The notes: generated by a model from the sequence alone, not told the origin. Shown: positions 51,197 to 61,355, numbered from the stretch's first letter. The stretch is DNA of 64,000 bases from Oceanimonas doudoroffii (GCF_002242685.1 NZ_NBIM01000002.1:62001-126000), one strand, 5' to 3'. A program made the numbers and translations.

Positions 51197-51648
51197 GGCC
51201 AAGGCTGTTGTGGCTGCCGCCGCCGGGAGTGGCGGCGCTGGTGGCGGGCCTGATGTGGCTGGTGACCGAATGGCTGCCGGCGCTGTCGGCAGGCTGGCCG
51301 GTCTGGCTGGCGTGGCTGCCGTTAACGGCGGGGCTGATGCTGATGATGCTGGCGGCGATATCCCTGTGGCGGGCCGGCACTACCCTGTTGCCCTTTGAAC
51401 CCGAGCGTTCGTGCCGACTGGTGACCACAGGGGTATTTGCCCGCTCGCGCAACCCCATTTACCTCGGCGATCTGCTGCTGTTGCTGGCTTTTACCCTCTG
51501 GCTGCAAAGCTGGCCGGCCCTGCTCGGGCCGGTATTGTTTGTGCGCTACATGAACCGAGTGCAGATACGCGCCGAGGAACAGGCCCTGGCCCTGCGCTTT
51601 GGGCAAGCCTATACCGACTATTGCGCGCGGGTGCGGCGCTGGCTTTAA
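51193..51648 (+). CDS. Isoprenylcysteine carboxyl methyltransferase-like membrane protein
   Basis: 151 residues, GTG start overlapping the stop of the SulP gene by four bases. Four or so hydrophobic segments and the ICMT/PEMT signature: GVFARSRNPIYLGDLLLLLA, then RAEEQALALRFGQAYTDYC. SAM-dependent methylation of an unknown lipid or thiol is implied. Confidence 0.8.
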   Translation: MRPRLLWLPPPGVAALVAGLMWLVTEWLPALSAGWPVWLAWLPLTAGLMLMMLAAISLWRAGTTLLPFEPERSCRLVTTGVFARSRNPIYLGDLLLLLAFTLWLQSWPALLGPVLFVRYMNRVQIRAEEQALALRFGQAYTDYCARVRRWL

Positions 51649-51774
51649 CACCTTGTCTGTTAGCCCGAGCACCCTCGTTGGACCAAGCCCACGGCGAAGC
51701 AGACACGCTTTGCCCTCCTGGGCCAGACACAGAGTTGTTTGTCGAGATACTGTCAGACAGCGCCAAAATTTCAC

Positions 51775-51822
51775 GAAGCAATGAAGCAATGAAGCAATGA
51801 AGCAATGAAGCAATGAAGCAAT
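51775..51822. repeat. Tandem repeat (GAAGCAAT)6
   Basis: Six perfect 8-bp copies. The last copy forms the left end stem of repeat copy B, so the array looks like an expansion of that stem. The 51649-52146 spacer (498 bp) holds this array and copy B, and no ORF I can support. Confidence 0.95.
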
Positions 51823-52009
51823 AGCGGGGATTGCCGGAACCGACCGTCACTTGCCATGGAAGGCATGTGCCGAGCGTCCATGGGGCGAGCTTGCTCGCCG
51901 TGACGAAGTAAAAAATCCTGACCGAACATTGAATATGTTCGCAGCAGGTTTTTTATGAGTGACCTTTAACGAAGCGTGTCGGTGGAGTGCAACCGCGCTG
52001 TTGCTTCGC
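51815..52009. repeat. Structured intergenic repeat, copy B (upstream of rluF)
   Basis: Core 51827-51883 matches copy A; GAAGCGTGTCGG (51971-51982) matches the tail of copy A. End stem GAAGCAATAGCGGGG (51815-51829) pairs 13 of 15 with CCGCGCTGTTGCTTC (51993-52007). Between core and tail about 87 bp are inserted: a palindrome GGCGAGC-TT-GCTCGCC (51884-51899) and a terminator-like hairpin TAAAAAA..CCTG / CAGGTTTTTTA (51909-51955) with inner GAACAT / ATGTTC. Confidence 0.78.
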
Positions 52010-52146
52010 GTGACGAGTCTTTCAACAATGCCAGCCCTTGCGGGGTGAGGGGCGGGGCCTTACACTGGCGCGCTTTGGCCAGGCCTGCTTGTAAACAGCC
52101 TTTGCCCGGCTGTTATGACATGACCACCGAAAGGGAGCCTGAGCCC

Positions 52147-53124
52147 ATGACCGCAGACAACGGCGATACCCGCCTGAATAAATTCATCAGTGAAACCGGC
52201 ATCTGTTCCCGCCGGGAAGCCGACCGGCTGATTGAACAGGGTCTGGTCAGGGTGAACGGCGAGGTGGCCGGCATGGGCGTGCGGGTCAGTGATGCCGATC
52301 AGGTCACCGTGCGCGGCAAGCCGTTGCGTGCCAAACCCAAGGCCGTGTATCTGGTCTATAACAAACCCATTGGCATTACCTGCACCACCGACCGTGCCAT
52401 TCCCGAAAACATAGTGGATGCGGTTAATTACCATGCCCGCATCTTTCCCATCGGCCGGCTCGACAAGCCGTCCTGCGGGTTGATTTTGCTGACCAACGAC
52501 GGCGATATCGTCAACAAGATACTGCGCGCCGGCAATGCCCACGAAAAAGAATATATCGTGTCCATGGACAAGCCCATTACCGATGACTTTGTCGCGAAAA
52601 TGTCGGCGGGCGTACCCATTCTCGATACCGTGACCAAGCCCTGCAAGGTGCGCAAAATCGGCCCCAGAACCATCAATATCATTCTGACCCAGGGGCTGAA
52701 CCGGCAGATACGGCGCATGGCGGAATACCTGGACTATCGGGTGACCAGCCTGAAGCGGGTGCGCATCATGAATATTCACCTTGGTGAGCTAAAGCCGGGC
52801 CAGTGGCGTTATGTCAGTGAGCAGGAGCTGGGGTTGATTAACCGTATGATTGCGGGCTCGAGCAAAACCGAGGAAGCCTCGGTGCTTGAGCAGCCCAAGG
52901 CGGCTCGCCAGGGGCCGCGTATTCGGGACAAGGCCCCGGCCCGGGGCCGGTCAGCCGACGACGGTCGGCGGGAAGGACGCCGAGGCCCGACCGGTGCCGG
53001 CCGGGCCAACGTCCGCACCGGCGGTAAGGCTGATCGTCCTGGTACCCGCTCCGGCGGCAAGGCCGGGGTCCGTTCCGGAGCGCGACCCGGCGCCAGGCCG
53101 GGCGGGAAAAAGCCCGGGCGTTAA
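52147..53124 (+). CDS. rluF: 23S rRNA pseudouridine(2604) synthase RluF
   Basis: Isomerises U2604 in 23S rRNA (and U35 of tRNA-Tyr). ATG 52147 gives 325 residues; ATG 52120 is in frame but lacks a ribosome-binding site. S4 domain at about 5-55, catalytic Asp in [26 protein letters not shown] basic, Gly/Arg-rich disordered tail of about 75 residues ends the protein. Stop shares TTAA with the convergent tyrS. Confidence 0.9.
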   Translation: MTADNGDTRLNKFISETGICSRREADRLIEQGLVRVNGEVAGMGVRVSDADQVTVRGKPLRAKPKAVYLVYNKPIGITCTTDRAIPENIVDAVNYHARIFPIGRLDKPSCGLILLTNDGDIVNKILRAGNAHEKEYIVSMDKPITDDFVAKMSAGVPILDTVTKPCKVRKIGPRTINIILTQGLNRQIRRMAEYLDYRVTSLKRVRIMNIHLGELKPGQWRYVSEQELGLINRMIAGSSKTEEASVLEQPKAARQGPRIRDKAPARGRSADDGRREGRRGPTGAGRANVRTGGKADRPGTRSGGKAGVRSGARPGARPGGKKPGR

Positions 53125-54437
53125 GCGCCGTCCCGAACGAGTTCGTCTTCAAAACGCAGCAGGTGGAACTGCTTTTTGCCCCGGCGCAGGATCAGGTAGC
53201 GCCGGTGTAACCGCGGCAGGGTGAGAGTGTCGGCGCTAACCGGCGCGCCATTGACCGCGATGGCACCGCTGCCGATCAGCTCCCTTGCCTGGCGCAGCGA
53301 GCTGGCCAGGCCGGCCTGTTTCAGCAGCCCGCTGAGCGAGGGGGGCTCAGTAGCCGCCGTGGCTTCAATGCGGGTCATGGGAATGCCGTCCTGCTCCAGC
53401 TGCGCAAACTCCTCCACACTCAACCCGTTAAACTCACCGGAAAACAGCGCCTGGCTGATGCGCTCCGCCGCCGCTAGTGCCTGCTCGCCATGCACCAGCC
53501 GGGTCAGCTCCCGGGCCAGCACCCGCTGGGCCTCGGGCTTGCCGGCCCGTTGCCGGTCACTGGCTTCCAGGGCGGCGATGTCTTCGAGCTCGATAAAGCT
53601 GTAGTAACGCAGCAGGCGGTATACGTCGTCGTCACTGGTATTCAGCCAGAACTGGTAAAAGGCGTAGGGCGAGGTTCTGGCCGCATCCAGCCAGACGGTG
53701 CCGCTTTCGGTCTTGCCGAACTTGGTGCCGTCCGCCTTGGTGATCAGCGGCAGGGTCAGGCCAAACACCTGCCGGCCGTTGAGACGGCGGGTGAGATCGA
53801 TGCCACTGGTGATGTTGCCCCACTGATCGTTGCCGCCAATCTGCAGGGTGCAGTCGTATTGCTGGTTGAGCATGACGTAGTCATAGGACTGCAGCAGGCT
53901 GTAGGAAAACTCGGTAAAGGAAATGCCCTGCTCGGGCCGGGCCAGGCGCTGGCGCACCGACTCCCGGGCGATCATGGCGTTGACCGAGAAGTGTTTGCCG
54001 ATGTCCCGCAGAAAGGGCAGTACCTCCATGCCATGCATCCACTCGGCATTGTTCACCAGGCGCACGTTGGCTTCATTCACGGCGTCGTGACCTGTGTTCA
54101 GCAGCCGGCGTATCTGGGCGCTCAGCTCATTGCTCCAGGTTTGCACGGTGCCGGCCTCATTGAGGCTGCGCTCGCCGGCCTTGAAGCTGGGATCGCCAAT
54201 CATGCCGGTGGCACCGCCCACCAGGGCCACCACCCTGTGCCCGGCCAGGCTGAACCGGCGCAGCATCAGCAGGGGCACCAGATGGCCGATGTGCAGGCTG
54301 CCGGCGGTGGGATCAAAGCCGCAATACAGGGTGCGCGAGCCTTGCTCAAGATGGGCCGCCAGGGCGGCGGCATCGGAAGACTGGGCGATCAGCCCGCGCC
54401 GGTGCAGGTCGTCCAGCAGGGACAGGGAATGGCTCAT
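53121..54437 (-). CDS. tyrS: Tyrosyl-tRNA synthetase
   Basis: Class I synthetase, 438 residues from ATG 54437. HIGH motif in [16 protein letters not shown]-like KFGKT in [12 protein letters not shown]-terminal S4 domain from about 365. The open frame above the ATG runs into the divergent LuxR gene and is not real. Confidence 0.95.
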   Translation of the reverse strand: MSHSLSLLDDLHRRGLIAQSSDAAALAAHLEQGSRTLYCGFDPTAGSLHIGHLVPLLMLRRFSLAGHRVVALVGGATGMIGDPSFKAGERSLNEAGTVQTWSNELSAQIRRLLNTGHDAVNEANVRLVNNAEWMHGMEVLPFLRDIGKHFSVNAMIARESVRQRLARPEQGISFTEFSYSLLQSYDYVMLNQQYDCTLQIGGNDQWGNITSGIDLTRRLNGRQVFGLTLPLITKADGTKFGKTESGTVWLDAARTSPYAFYQFWLNTSDDDVYRLLRYYSFIELEDIAALEASDRQRAGKPEAQRVLARELTRLVHGEQALAAAERISQALFSGEFNGLSVEEFAQLEQDGIPMTRIEATAATEPPSLSGLLKQAGLASSLRQARELIGSGAIAVNGAPVSADTLTLPRLHRRYLILRRGKKQFHLLRFEDELVRDGA

Positions 54438-54549
54438 GCAGGGCTCCGTTGATAAAAGCCCGATACTGACTCGAACCGCCTTGCCCCGATATGTCCTTTT
54501 CAGGATAGTTTGCGATAATGACGGCGCGAGATTGTAACGGGGGCACCCC

Positions 54550-55347
54550 ATGACCGAACTGGATGAAACCCTGCTGACCCGGACCATCAATGCCCTGGGC
54601 AGCGCCAGCTTTCCCCGCTGTCTGGCCCGGCTGCTGCAGGCCCGTATCGACTGTGACTGCCTGCTGATGGTGAGCTACCGCAACGGCGGCCCGGCGGTGT
54701 ACCTGTTTGATAACCTGCGCCACAGGCGCGAGCTGCTGTTTCAGCGTTACCTCAACGGCCTGTATGCGCAGGATCCGTTTTGCCGGGCGCTGAGCCATGG
54801 CCTGAAGGACGGGGTCTATTCCCTGCGCACCCTGGCCCGGGACCAGGGCATGTCGCCCGATTATTCGGCGGCCTTTTATCAGGACACCGGCTGGCAGGAA
54901 GAGCTGGGGCTGGTATTCCGCCTGCCCGGCAATCAGTGGCTGATGATCTTTTTTGGTCGCTTGCAGGCCAGGCCCTTTACCCCGGCGGAGCAGGGGGCGT
55001 TGCGAAATCACCTGGCGCTGGTGCGGGCACTGTGTCATCGGCACTGGCCGGCGGGGGCCGGCCCGCTGGCGCAGTCGCCGCCGGCTCCGGCCCGAGTGGA
55101 CACCCTGGTAAAGGCGGCCCTGGCCAGTTTTGGCCGGGGACGGCTGACCCGGCGCGAAGCGCAGGTGGCCGCCCTGCTGGTGCAGGGTTTAGACAACGAG
55201 GCCGTTGCCGCCAGCCTGGGCATAGGCGCGGGCACGGTCAGAAATCACCGCAAGCACCTCTATGCCAAACTGGGTGCAGACTCGCAAGGAGCTCTTTTTG
55301 CGCTATTTCTTAATCACCTGATCACCGGCGAAGGGGAGCGAACATAG
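54550..55347 (+). CDS. LuxR-type transcription factor (orphan)
   Basis: 265 residues. C-terminal LuxR helix-turn-helix at about 197-255 ([20 protein letters not shown], then [16 protein letters not shown]). The N-terminal 190 residues have no receiver signature (no acidic pair plus D/K) and no AHL-domain match I can recognise. No luxI nearby. Target may be neighbouring ydiJ, 106 bp downstream, but that is inference. Confidence 0.82.
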   Translation: MTELDETLLTRTINALGSASFPRCLARLLQARIDCDCLLMVSYRNGGPAVYLFDNLRHRRELLFQRYLNGLYAQDPFCRALSHGLKDGVYSLRTLARDQGMSPDYSAAFYQDTGWQEELGLVFRLPGNQWLMIFFGRLQARPFTPAEQGALRNHLALVRALCHRHWPAGAGPLAQSPPAPARVDTLVKAALASFGRGRLTRREAQVAALLVQGLDNEAVAASLGIGAGTVRNHRKHLYAKLGADSQGALFALFLNHLITGEGERT

Positions 55348-55453
55348 CCAAAAGAGCAGTCCAGACGTCCTTTGGCCCTCGCTCAAATTCGGCACCGGTG
55401 TATAATGGCCGCCACTCTGGGCAATACCGACAAGGACAAAGGGGACGCAGGTC

Positions 55454-58400
55454 ATGATCCCAAGGTTAGCGCTGCAACAGCAGACAACCCCCATCTACCA
55501 TTCATTTCTAGAGGCCCTGGCCGACAGCGGCTTTCGCGGCGACATCGAGCGCAGCTACGCCAGTCGGCTGGCGGTGGCCACCGACAACAGCGTGTATCAG
55601 TGCCTGCCCCAGGCGGTGGTGTTTCCGCGCTCATCCCAGGATTTGGTGGTAATGCTGACTCTGGCCGCCAAGGACGCCTACAAGGACATACGCTTCTCCC
55701 CTCGGGGCGGCGGCACCGGCACCAACGGCCAGTCCCTGAACGACAATATCGTGGTAGACCTGTCTCGCCACATGACCCAGCTGCTGACCCTGGATGCCGA
55801 TGGCCGCCGGGTGCGCATTCAGACCGGCATGGTCAAGGATCGGCTCAACCAGCTGGTGGCGCCCCACGATTTGTTCTTCTCGCCGGATCTGTCCACCAGC
55901 AACCGTGCCACCGTGGGCGGCATGATCAATACCGACGCCTCCGGCCAGGGCTCACTGGTGTATGGCAAAACCTCGGATCACGTATTGGGGGTGACCGCCG
56001 TGCTGGTGGACGGCACCCTTATCGAAACCGGGCCGGTATCCGGCGAGGACTTGAATAAAAAGCTGGAGGAAGACAGCCGGGAAGGGGAGTTGTACCGCTG
56101 CGTGTATCACAGTGTCACCGGCCATGCCGATGAAATTGAGCGGCGCTTTCCCAAACTGAACCGCTTTCTGACCGGTTACGATCTGCGCCATGTTTACGAC
56201 CAGGCCAGCCACACCCTGGATCTGACCCGCATTCTGTGCGGCTCGGAAGGCTCCCTGGCCTTCATTACCGAGGCCTGGCTGGATCTGACCCCCATTCCCA
56301 ATTTCCGTACCTTGGTCAACGTCAAGTACGACAGTTTTGAGTCGGCCTTGCGTAATGCCCCGCTGATGGTGGAAGCCAAGGCGCTGTCGGTGGAAACCGT
56401 GGACTCAAAGGTGCTCAACCTGGCCCGGGAAGACATTGTCTGGCACTCGGTGAGCGATCTCATTCAGGACGTGCCGGGCCGTGTGATGGACGGCCTTAAC
56501 ATGGTGGAATACGCCGATCAGGACGAAGCCGCCCAGCGTGAAAAAGTCGACGCCCTCTGCGCCCGCCTCGATGGCCTGATCGAGCGCGGCGAGGCCGGCG
56601 TTATCGGCTATCAGGTGTGCAACGATCTGGCGTCCATCAACCGCATCTATGGGATGCGCAAAAAGGCGGTGGGCCTGCTCGGTAATGCCAAGGGCCGCAA
56701 AAAGCCGGTGGCCTTTGTGGAAGACACTGCCGTGCCCCCGGAGCACCTGGCCGACTACATCATGGAATTCCGCCAGTTGCTCGACGATCACGGCCTGCAA
56801 TACGGCATGTTCGGCCATGTGGACGCCGGCGTGCTGCACGTTCGCCCGGCCCTGGACATGACCGATCCGGAGCAGGAAGTGATGTTGCGGCGCATTTCCG
56901 ATAAGGTGAACGCCCTTACCGCCAAATACGGCGGCCTGATGTGGGGTGAACACGGCAAAGGCTTTCGCTCCGAATACAGCCCCACCTTTTTTGGCGAGGT
57001 GCTGTTTACCGAGCTGCGCCGTATCAAGTCGGCCTTTGATCCCTTTAACCGGCTGAACCCGGGCAAAATCTGCACGCCGCTGGACAGCCTGGAGCAGCTG
57101 GTGTCGGTGGACGCCACCAAGCGCGGCTATTTCGACCGGCAGATTCCGGTGCACGTGCGCGACGGTTTTACCCAGGCCATGGATTGCAATGGCAACGGCC
57201 TGTGCTTTGATTTTGATGTGCGCTCGCCCATGTGTCCGTCGATGAAGCTCTCCGCCGACCGCCGGCACTCGCCCAAGGGCCGGGCCGGCCTGGTGCGGGA
57301 ATGGCTGCGCCAGCTCTCGTCCCAGGGCTTTGACCCCATGGCCGGGGAGGCCGCGGTGCAAAGCCGCGGCACCAGCGTCAAGGACATGGTGCTCAGAGTG
57401 AAAAACACCCTGGACAAGCGCCGGGGCGAATACGACTTCTCCCATGAAGTGAAAGAGGCCATGGACGGCTGCCTGGCGTGCAAGGCCTGCTCCAGCCAGT
57501 GTCCGATCAAGGTGGATGTGCCTACCTTCCGCGCCCGTTTTCTGCAGCTGTATTATCAGCGCTACCAGCGTCCGCCTCGGGACTATCTGGTGTCCTGGGT
57601 GGAAAGCTATACCCCCTGGATGGCCAAGGCCCCGGGCCTGTTCAACCCCATCATGAACCACAAGTGGCTGCAGGGTGGAACGTCCTCATTGCTTGGCATG
57701 GTGGACATGCCGCAACTGAGCCAGCCATCGCTCAAGGCCCGCCTCGGCAAGGGGCCGGCGGCCCGGTTCGATCTGGAACAGCTGCAGGCCATGAGCGACG
57801 AGGAGCGCGCGAAAACCTTGCTGGTGGTGCAGGATCCCTTTACCTCCTTCTACGACGCCGGCGTGGTGCACGATCTGGTGCGCCTGGCCACGGCACTGGG
57901 CTTTAACCCTGTGGTGCTGCCGTTCAAGCCCAACGGCAAGCCGGCCCACGTAAAGGGTTTTTTGCGCCGTTTTGCCGCCATGGCCGCCGACAGCGCCCAG
58001 TTCCTCAATCGACTGGCCCGGCTCAATATTCCCATGGTGGGGGTAGATCCGTCACTGGTGCTTTGCTACCGGGATGAATACGCCAAGGTACTGGGCCCGG
58101 CCCGGGGCGACTTTGACGTCTTGTTGCCCCAGGAATGGCTGCTGACCGTGCTGGAGCGGATCCCGGCCCGAGAAACGACCGGTGAGCCCTGGCACCTGTT
58201 TGCCCACTGCACCGAGAAAACCGCCAAGCCCACCACCCATCAGGACTGGAGCCGTATTTTCACCCACCTGGGCGCCAAGCTGGAAGCCGTGCCTGTGGGC
58301 TGTTGCGGCATGGCCGGCACCTATGGCCACGAGCGGGAGCACGCCGAGGGCTCGCGCACCCTGTTCACCATGAGCTGGGCCGAGCCCCTGAGCAAACTGC

Positions 58401-58510
58401 CCAAAGAGCGCTGTCTCGCCACCGGCTTTTCCTGCCGCAGCCAGGTCAAGCGCATTGAAGGTGAGGGCCTTCGCCATCCGGTGCAGGCCTTGCTAAGCTT
58501 GTTGGCCTGA
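55454..58510 (+). CDS. ydiJ: FAD/Fe-S oxidoreductase YdiJ (D-2-hydroxyglutarate dehydrogenase family)
   Basis: 1018 residues, exactly the E. coli YdiJ length. FAD-binding PCMH domain at about 45-275 (FSPRGGGTGTNGQSLND, NTDASGQGSLVYGKTSDH), FAD-oxidase C domain to about 545, ferredoxin-type cluster CLACKACSSQCPIKVDV near 675, and a C-terminal CCG-type domain (VGCCGMAGTYGH). Oxidises 2-hydroxy acids, D-2-hydroxyglutarate in E. coli. Confidence 0.92.
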   Translation: MIPRLALQQQTTPIYHSFLEALADSGFRGDIERSYASRLAVATDNSVYQCLPQAVVFPRSSQDLVVMLTLAAKDAYKDIRFSPRGGGTGTNGQSLNDNIVVDLSRHMTQLLTLDADGRRVRIQTGMVKDRLNQLVAPHDLFFSPDLSTSNRATVGGMINTDASGQGSLVYGKTSDHVLGVTAVLVDGTLIETGPVSGEDLNKKLEEDSREGELYRCVYHSVTGHADEIERRFPKLNRFLTGYDLRHVYDQASHTLDLTRILCGSEGSLAFITEAWLDLTPIPNFRTLVNVKYDSFESALRNAPLMVEAKALSVETVDSKVLNLAREDIVWHSVSDLIQDVPGRVMDGLNMVEYADQDEAAQREKVDALCARLDGLIERGEAGVIGYQVCNDLASINRIYGMRKKAVGLLGNAKGRKKPVAFVEDTAVPPEHLADYIMEFRQLLDDHGLQYGMFGHVDAGVLHVRPALDMTDPEQEVMLRRISDKVNALTAKYGGLMWGEHGKGFRSEYSPTFFGEVLFTELRRIKSAFDPFNRLNPGKICTPLDSLEQLVSVDATKRGYFDRQIPVHVRDGFTQAMDCNGNGLCFDFDVRSPMCPSMKLSADRRHSPKGRAGLVREWLRQLSSQGFDPMAGEAAVQSRGTSVKDMVLRVKNTLDKRRGEYDFSHEVKEAMDGCLACKACSSQCPIKVDVPTFRARFLQLYYQRYQRPPRDYLVSWVESYTPWMAKAPGLFNPIMNHKWLQGGTSSLLGMVDMPQLSQPSLKARLGKGPAARFDLEQLQAMSDEERAKTLLVVQDPFTSFYDAGVVHDLVRLATALGFNPVVLPFKPNGKPAHVKGFLRRFAAMAADSAQFLNRLARLNIPMVGVDPSLVLCYRDEYAKVLGPARGDFDVLLPQEWLLTVLERIPARETTGEPWHLFAHCTEKTAKPTTHQDWSRIFTHLGAKLEAVPVGCCGMAGTYGHEREHAEGSRTLFTMSWAEPLSKLPKERCLATGFSCRSQVKRIEGEGLRHPVQALLSLLA

Positions 58511-58522
58511 GGCTGGATGTGT

Positions 58523-58571
58523 GAGGACAGAGGACAGAGGACAGAGGACAGAGGACAGAGGACAGAGGACA
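58523..58571. repeat. Tandem repeat (GAGGACA)7
   Basis: Seven perfect 7-bp copies starting 13 bp after the ydiJ stop, with a degenerate eighth (GAGGGGA). Confidence 0.95.
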
Positions 58572-58581
58572 GAGGGGAGAG

Positions 58582-58613
58582 GTGAGGGGTACACCTCACA
58601 CCTTACCCCTCAC
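58582..58613. repeat. GTGAGG-type hairpin before glsB
   Basis: Arms GTGAGGGGT (58582-58590) and ACCCCTCAC (58605-58613), identical to the outer arms of the 5183-5263 hairpin. Confidence 0.75.
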
Positions 58614-58639
58614 TCCTCATCACAGGATAAGGAGCGTGT

Positions 58640-58885
58640 ATGGGATTACTCTGGGGATTAATCATCGGTGGCCTGGCCGGCTGGATTGCCGGCAACCTGA
58701 TGAAGGGGCAAGGCTTTGGCCTGCTGGGTAATATCGCGGTGGGCCTGGTGGGCGGCTTTCTCGGCGGCCTGGTATTTCGGTTGTTGGGGCTGGCGGCCAC
58801 CGGTATTATCGGCTCGCTGGTGATGTCGGTGGTGGGCGCCGTGTTGCTGCTGTTTATCGTGGGCAAAATAAAAGGCCGACGATAA
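58640..58885 (+). CDS. GlsB/YeaQ/YmgE-family membrane protein
   Basis: 81 residues, three hydrophobic glycine-rich segments (about 2-20, 27-50, 53-75) and a basic end KIKGRR. Often called transglycosylase-associated or stress-response protein; actual function unknown. AAGGAG 7 bp before the ATG. Confidence 0.85.
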   Translation: MGLLWGLIIGGLAGWIAGNLMKGQGFGLLGNIAVGLVGGFLGGLVFRLLGLAATGIIGSLVMSVVGAVLLLFIVGKIKGRR

Positions 58886-58892
58886 AGACGCG

Positions 58893-58995
58893 GCGAGGAG
58901 TGAAGGGAAAGGGTGAAGGGCCCATGCCCGTTCACCTCACCCCTCATGTTTTCCCCTCTCGCCTTACGTCTTAGCCCCCAAGTACTACCCCTCAC
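58893..58995. repeat. GTGAGG-type spacer repeat between glsB and the thioesterase
   Basis: Hairpin GGTGAAGGGC / GCCC-TTCACC (58913-58937) followed by CCTCACCCCTC and further pyrimidine-rich words facing GAGGAGTGAAGGG on the left. Confidence 0.55.
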
Positions 58996-59007
58996 CAGGG
59001 TTCTTTT

Positions 59008-59433
59008 ATGTGGCAACGTGAATTTACGCTGGACAGTTTGAATCAACTGTCAGAGAATACGCTCGCAGCCCAGTTGGGCATGACCTTTTGTGAAGTGGGT
59101 CACGATTATCTACGCGGTACCATGCCGGTAGACCATCGTACTCACCAGCCTCTTGGCATGTTACATGGCGGCGCGAGTGTCGCGTTTGCCGAGACCCTGG
59201 GTTCAGTAGCTGCCAATATGTGCGTTGAAGCGGGTTTTTATTGCGTTGGGCAGGAAGTTAACGCAAATCACGTCCGCGCCAAACGAAGCGGCCTGGTAAC
59301 AGGAACCGCACGTCCCCTCCATTTGGGCGCGACGACACAAGTCTGGCAGATCGACATCCATGACGAGCGTGACCGCCTGGTGTGTACCAGCCGGTTGACC
59401 ATGGCGGTGTTGAGACAAAAACGGCCAGATTAG
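59008..59433 (+). CDS. Hotdog-fold acyl-CoA thioesterase (YdiI/MenI family)
   Basis: 141 residues. PaaI-type motif LGMLHGGASVAFAETLGSVA with the catalytic Glu, and VGQEVNANHVRAKRSG. Family members hydrolyse DHNA-CoA or other aryl/acyl-CoAs. E. coli also has ydiI beside ydiJ. The gene is visibly less GC-rich than its neighbours. Confidence 0.88.
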   Translation: MWQREFTLDSLNQLSENTLAAQLGMTFCEVGHDYLRGTMPVDHRTHQPLGMLHGGASVAFAETLGSVAANMCVEAGFYCVGQEVNANHVRAKRSGLVTGTARPLHLGATTQVWQIDIHDERDRLVCTSRLTMAVLRQKRPD

Positions 59434-59555
59434 CCTTGTGTATTCATGTGTGACACCTTTCGTGTGAAGGAAAGCCCTCACCCAGTGTGAGTAGGGCTGT
59501 CCTCGGCCTTTTACTGTATCAGTCCGCCGACATTTTATTTATTCGGAACTGTTAA

Positions 59556-61337
59556 ATGACAAATACCTCTGTAGTACCCGGTTTTGCCGATCTCGGCCTG
59601 GCGCCTGCCGTTCTTCAAGCTCTGACCGACATGGGTTACGAGCAGCCTTCTGCCATTCAGGCCGCCGCCATTCCGACTCTGCTGACCGGGCGCGACGTGC
59701 TGGGCCTGGCCCAGACCGGTACCGGCAAGACCGCCGCCTTTGCCCTGCCGATGCTGAGCCGCATCAGCGGTGGCAACGCCTACCCGCAGGTGCTGGTACT
59801 GGCCCCGACCCGGGAGCTGGCCATTCAGGTGGCCGAGTCCTTTGAAAACTACGCCAAATACCAGAAAGACATTCGCATTGTCTCCATCTATGGTGGCCAG
59901 GCCTACGACAGCCAGATCCGCGCCCTGCGCCGTGGCGTCGACATTGTGGTGGGTACCCCCGGCCGAGTGATGGACCACATGCGCCGTGGCACCCTCAAGC
60001 TCGACAACCTGCAGGCCCTGGTACTGGACGAAGCCGACGAAATGCTGCGCATGGGCTTTATCGACGACGTGGAGTGGATTCTGGAGCACACCCCGGACAG
60101 CCGTCAGATCGCCCTGTTCTCTGCCACCATGCCGCCGGCCATTCAGCGCGTGGCCCAGAAGTACCTGAAAGATCCGCAGGAAGTGCGCATCGCCAACAAG
60201 ACCCGTACCAACGCCAGCATTCGCCAGCGTTACTGGTTTGTGCGTGGCATGCCCAAGCAGGAAGCCCTGTGCCGTCTGGTGGAAACCGAAGACATGGACG
60301 CCTGCCTGGTGTTTGTGCGTACCCGTAAAGACGCCGAAGACGTGGCCGAGCTGATGAGCCGTGAAGGCCACGCCTGTGAGGCCCTGCATGGTGATATTCC
60401 CCAGAAGCTGCGTGAAAAAGTGGTGGATCGCCTGAAGAACGGTCGCCTGAACATTCTGGTTGCCACCGACGTGGTTGCCCGTGGTCTGGACGTGGAGCGC
60501 ATCAGCCACGTTATCAACTACGACATGCCCCACGACAACGAGTCTTACGTGCACCGCATTGGCCGTACTGGTCGTGCCGGCCGTGAAGGCGACGCCATTC
60601 TGTTTGTGACCGGCCGTGAAAAGCGCAGCCTGTACAACCTGGAGCGCCACACTCGTCAGCCCATCGAAGAGATGAGCATGCCGACCGCCGACGATATCAA
60701 CAAGATCCGCGCCGAGCGCTTCAAGGCTCGTATTCGCACCAGCGTGGACGCCGACGAAAAGGCCCTAGCGCCCTTTGTGGAAATGGTGAGCGAGCTGCAG
60801 GCCGATGGCATGGACACCGCCGCCCTGGCCGCCGGCCTGGCCCGTCTGCTGCAAGGCGATCGCCCGCTGTTCGTGGAAGACAAGCCCATGGCTGCTCGTC
60901 GTCCGGACGTGCGTGAAGCCCGTGAGCCTCGTGCCCGTGGTGACCGTCCCGAGCGGGGCGAGCGTCCTCGTCGCGGCGGTAAGGATGACGTATCCGGTGT
61001 GACCATGGAAACCTTCCGCGTTGACGTGGGTCGAGTGCACGGTGTCAAACCGGGTCACTTGGTGGGCGCCATTGCCAACGAGGCGGATCTGGAGTCCCGT
61101 TACATCGGCCAGATCCAGATCCACGACGACTTTTCCACCGTGGATCTGCCCGAAGGCATTCCCACCGAGCTGCAGCAGATCCTGCAGAAGGTGCGCGTCT
61201 GTCAGCGTCCGCTGAACCTGGCCAAGTACGAGGGTGGCCCGCTGCCCCGTCGCCAGTTCCGCCAGAAGGACGATCGTGGCGGTGACCGCGGCGGCAAGTT
61301 TCGCCCGCGCCGCAACGACAAGCGCCTGAACGGCTAA
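59556..61337 (+). CDS. deaD: DEAD-box RNA helicase DeaD/CsdA
   Basis: 593-residue ATP-dependent helicase for ribosome assembly and RNA decay in the cold. Motifs: LAQTGTGKTAAF (I), DEAD in VLDEADEMLRMGF (II), SATMP (III), HRIGRTGRAG (VI). A DbpA-type RNA-binding domain lies at about 485-565 and an RG-rich tail follows. The 122-bp leader (59434-59555) is AT-richer than average, as for cold-shock genes. Confidence 0.94.
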   Translation: MTNTSVVPGFADLGLAPAVLQALTDMGYEQPSAIQAAAIPTLLTGRDVLGLAQTGTGKTAAFALPMLSRISGGNAYPQVLVLAPTRELAIQVAESFENYAKYQKDIRIVSIYGGQAYDSQIRALRRGVDIVVGTPGRVMDHMRRGTLKLDNLQALVLDEADEMLRMGFIDDVEWILEHTPDSRQIALFSATMPPAIQRVAQKYLKDPQEVRIANKTRTNASIRQRYWFVRGMPKQEALCRLVETEDMDACLVFVRTRKDAEDVAELMSREGHACEALHGDIPQKLREKVVDRLKNGRLNILVATDVVARGLDVERISHVINYDMPHDNESYVHRIGRTGRAGREGDAILFVTGREKRSLYNLERHTRQPIEEMSMPTADDINKIRAERFKARIRTSVDADEKALAPFVEMVSELQADGMDTAALAAGLARLLQGDRPLFVEDKPMAARRPDVREAREPRARGDRPERGERPRRGGKDDVSGVTMETFRVDVGRVHGVKPGHLVGAIANEADLESRYIGQIQIHDDFSTVDLPEGIPTELQQILQKVRVCQRPLNLAKYEGGPLPRRQFRQKDDRGGDRGGKFRPRRNDKRLNG

Positions 61338-61355
61338 GCCCGTTTCACGCCGATT

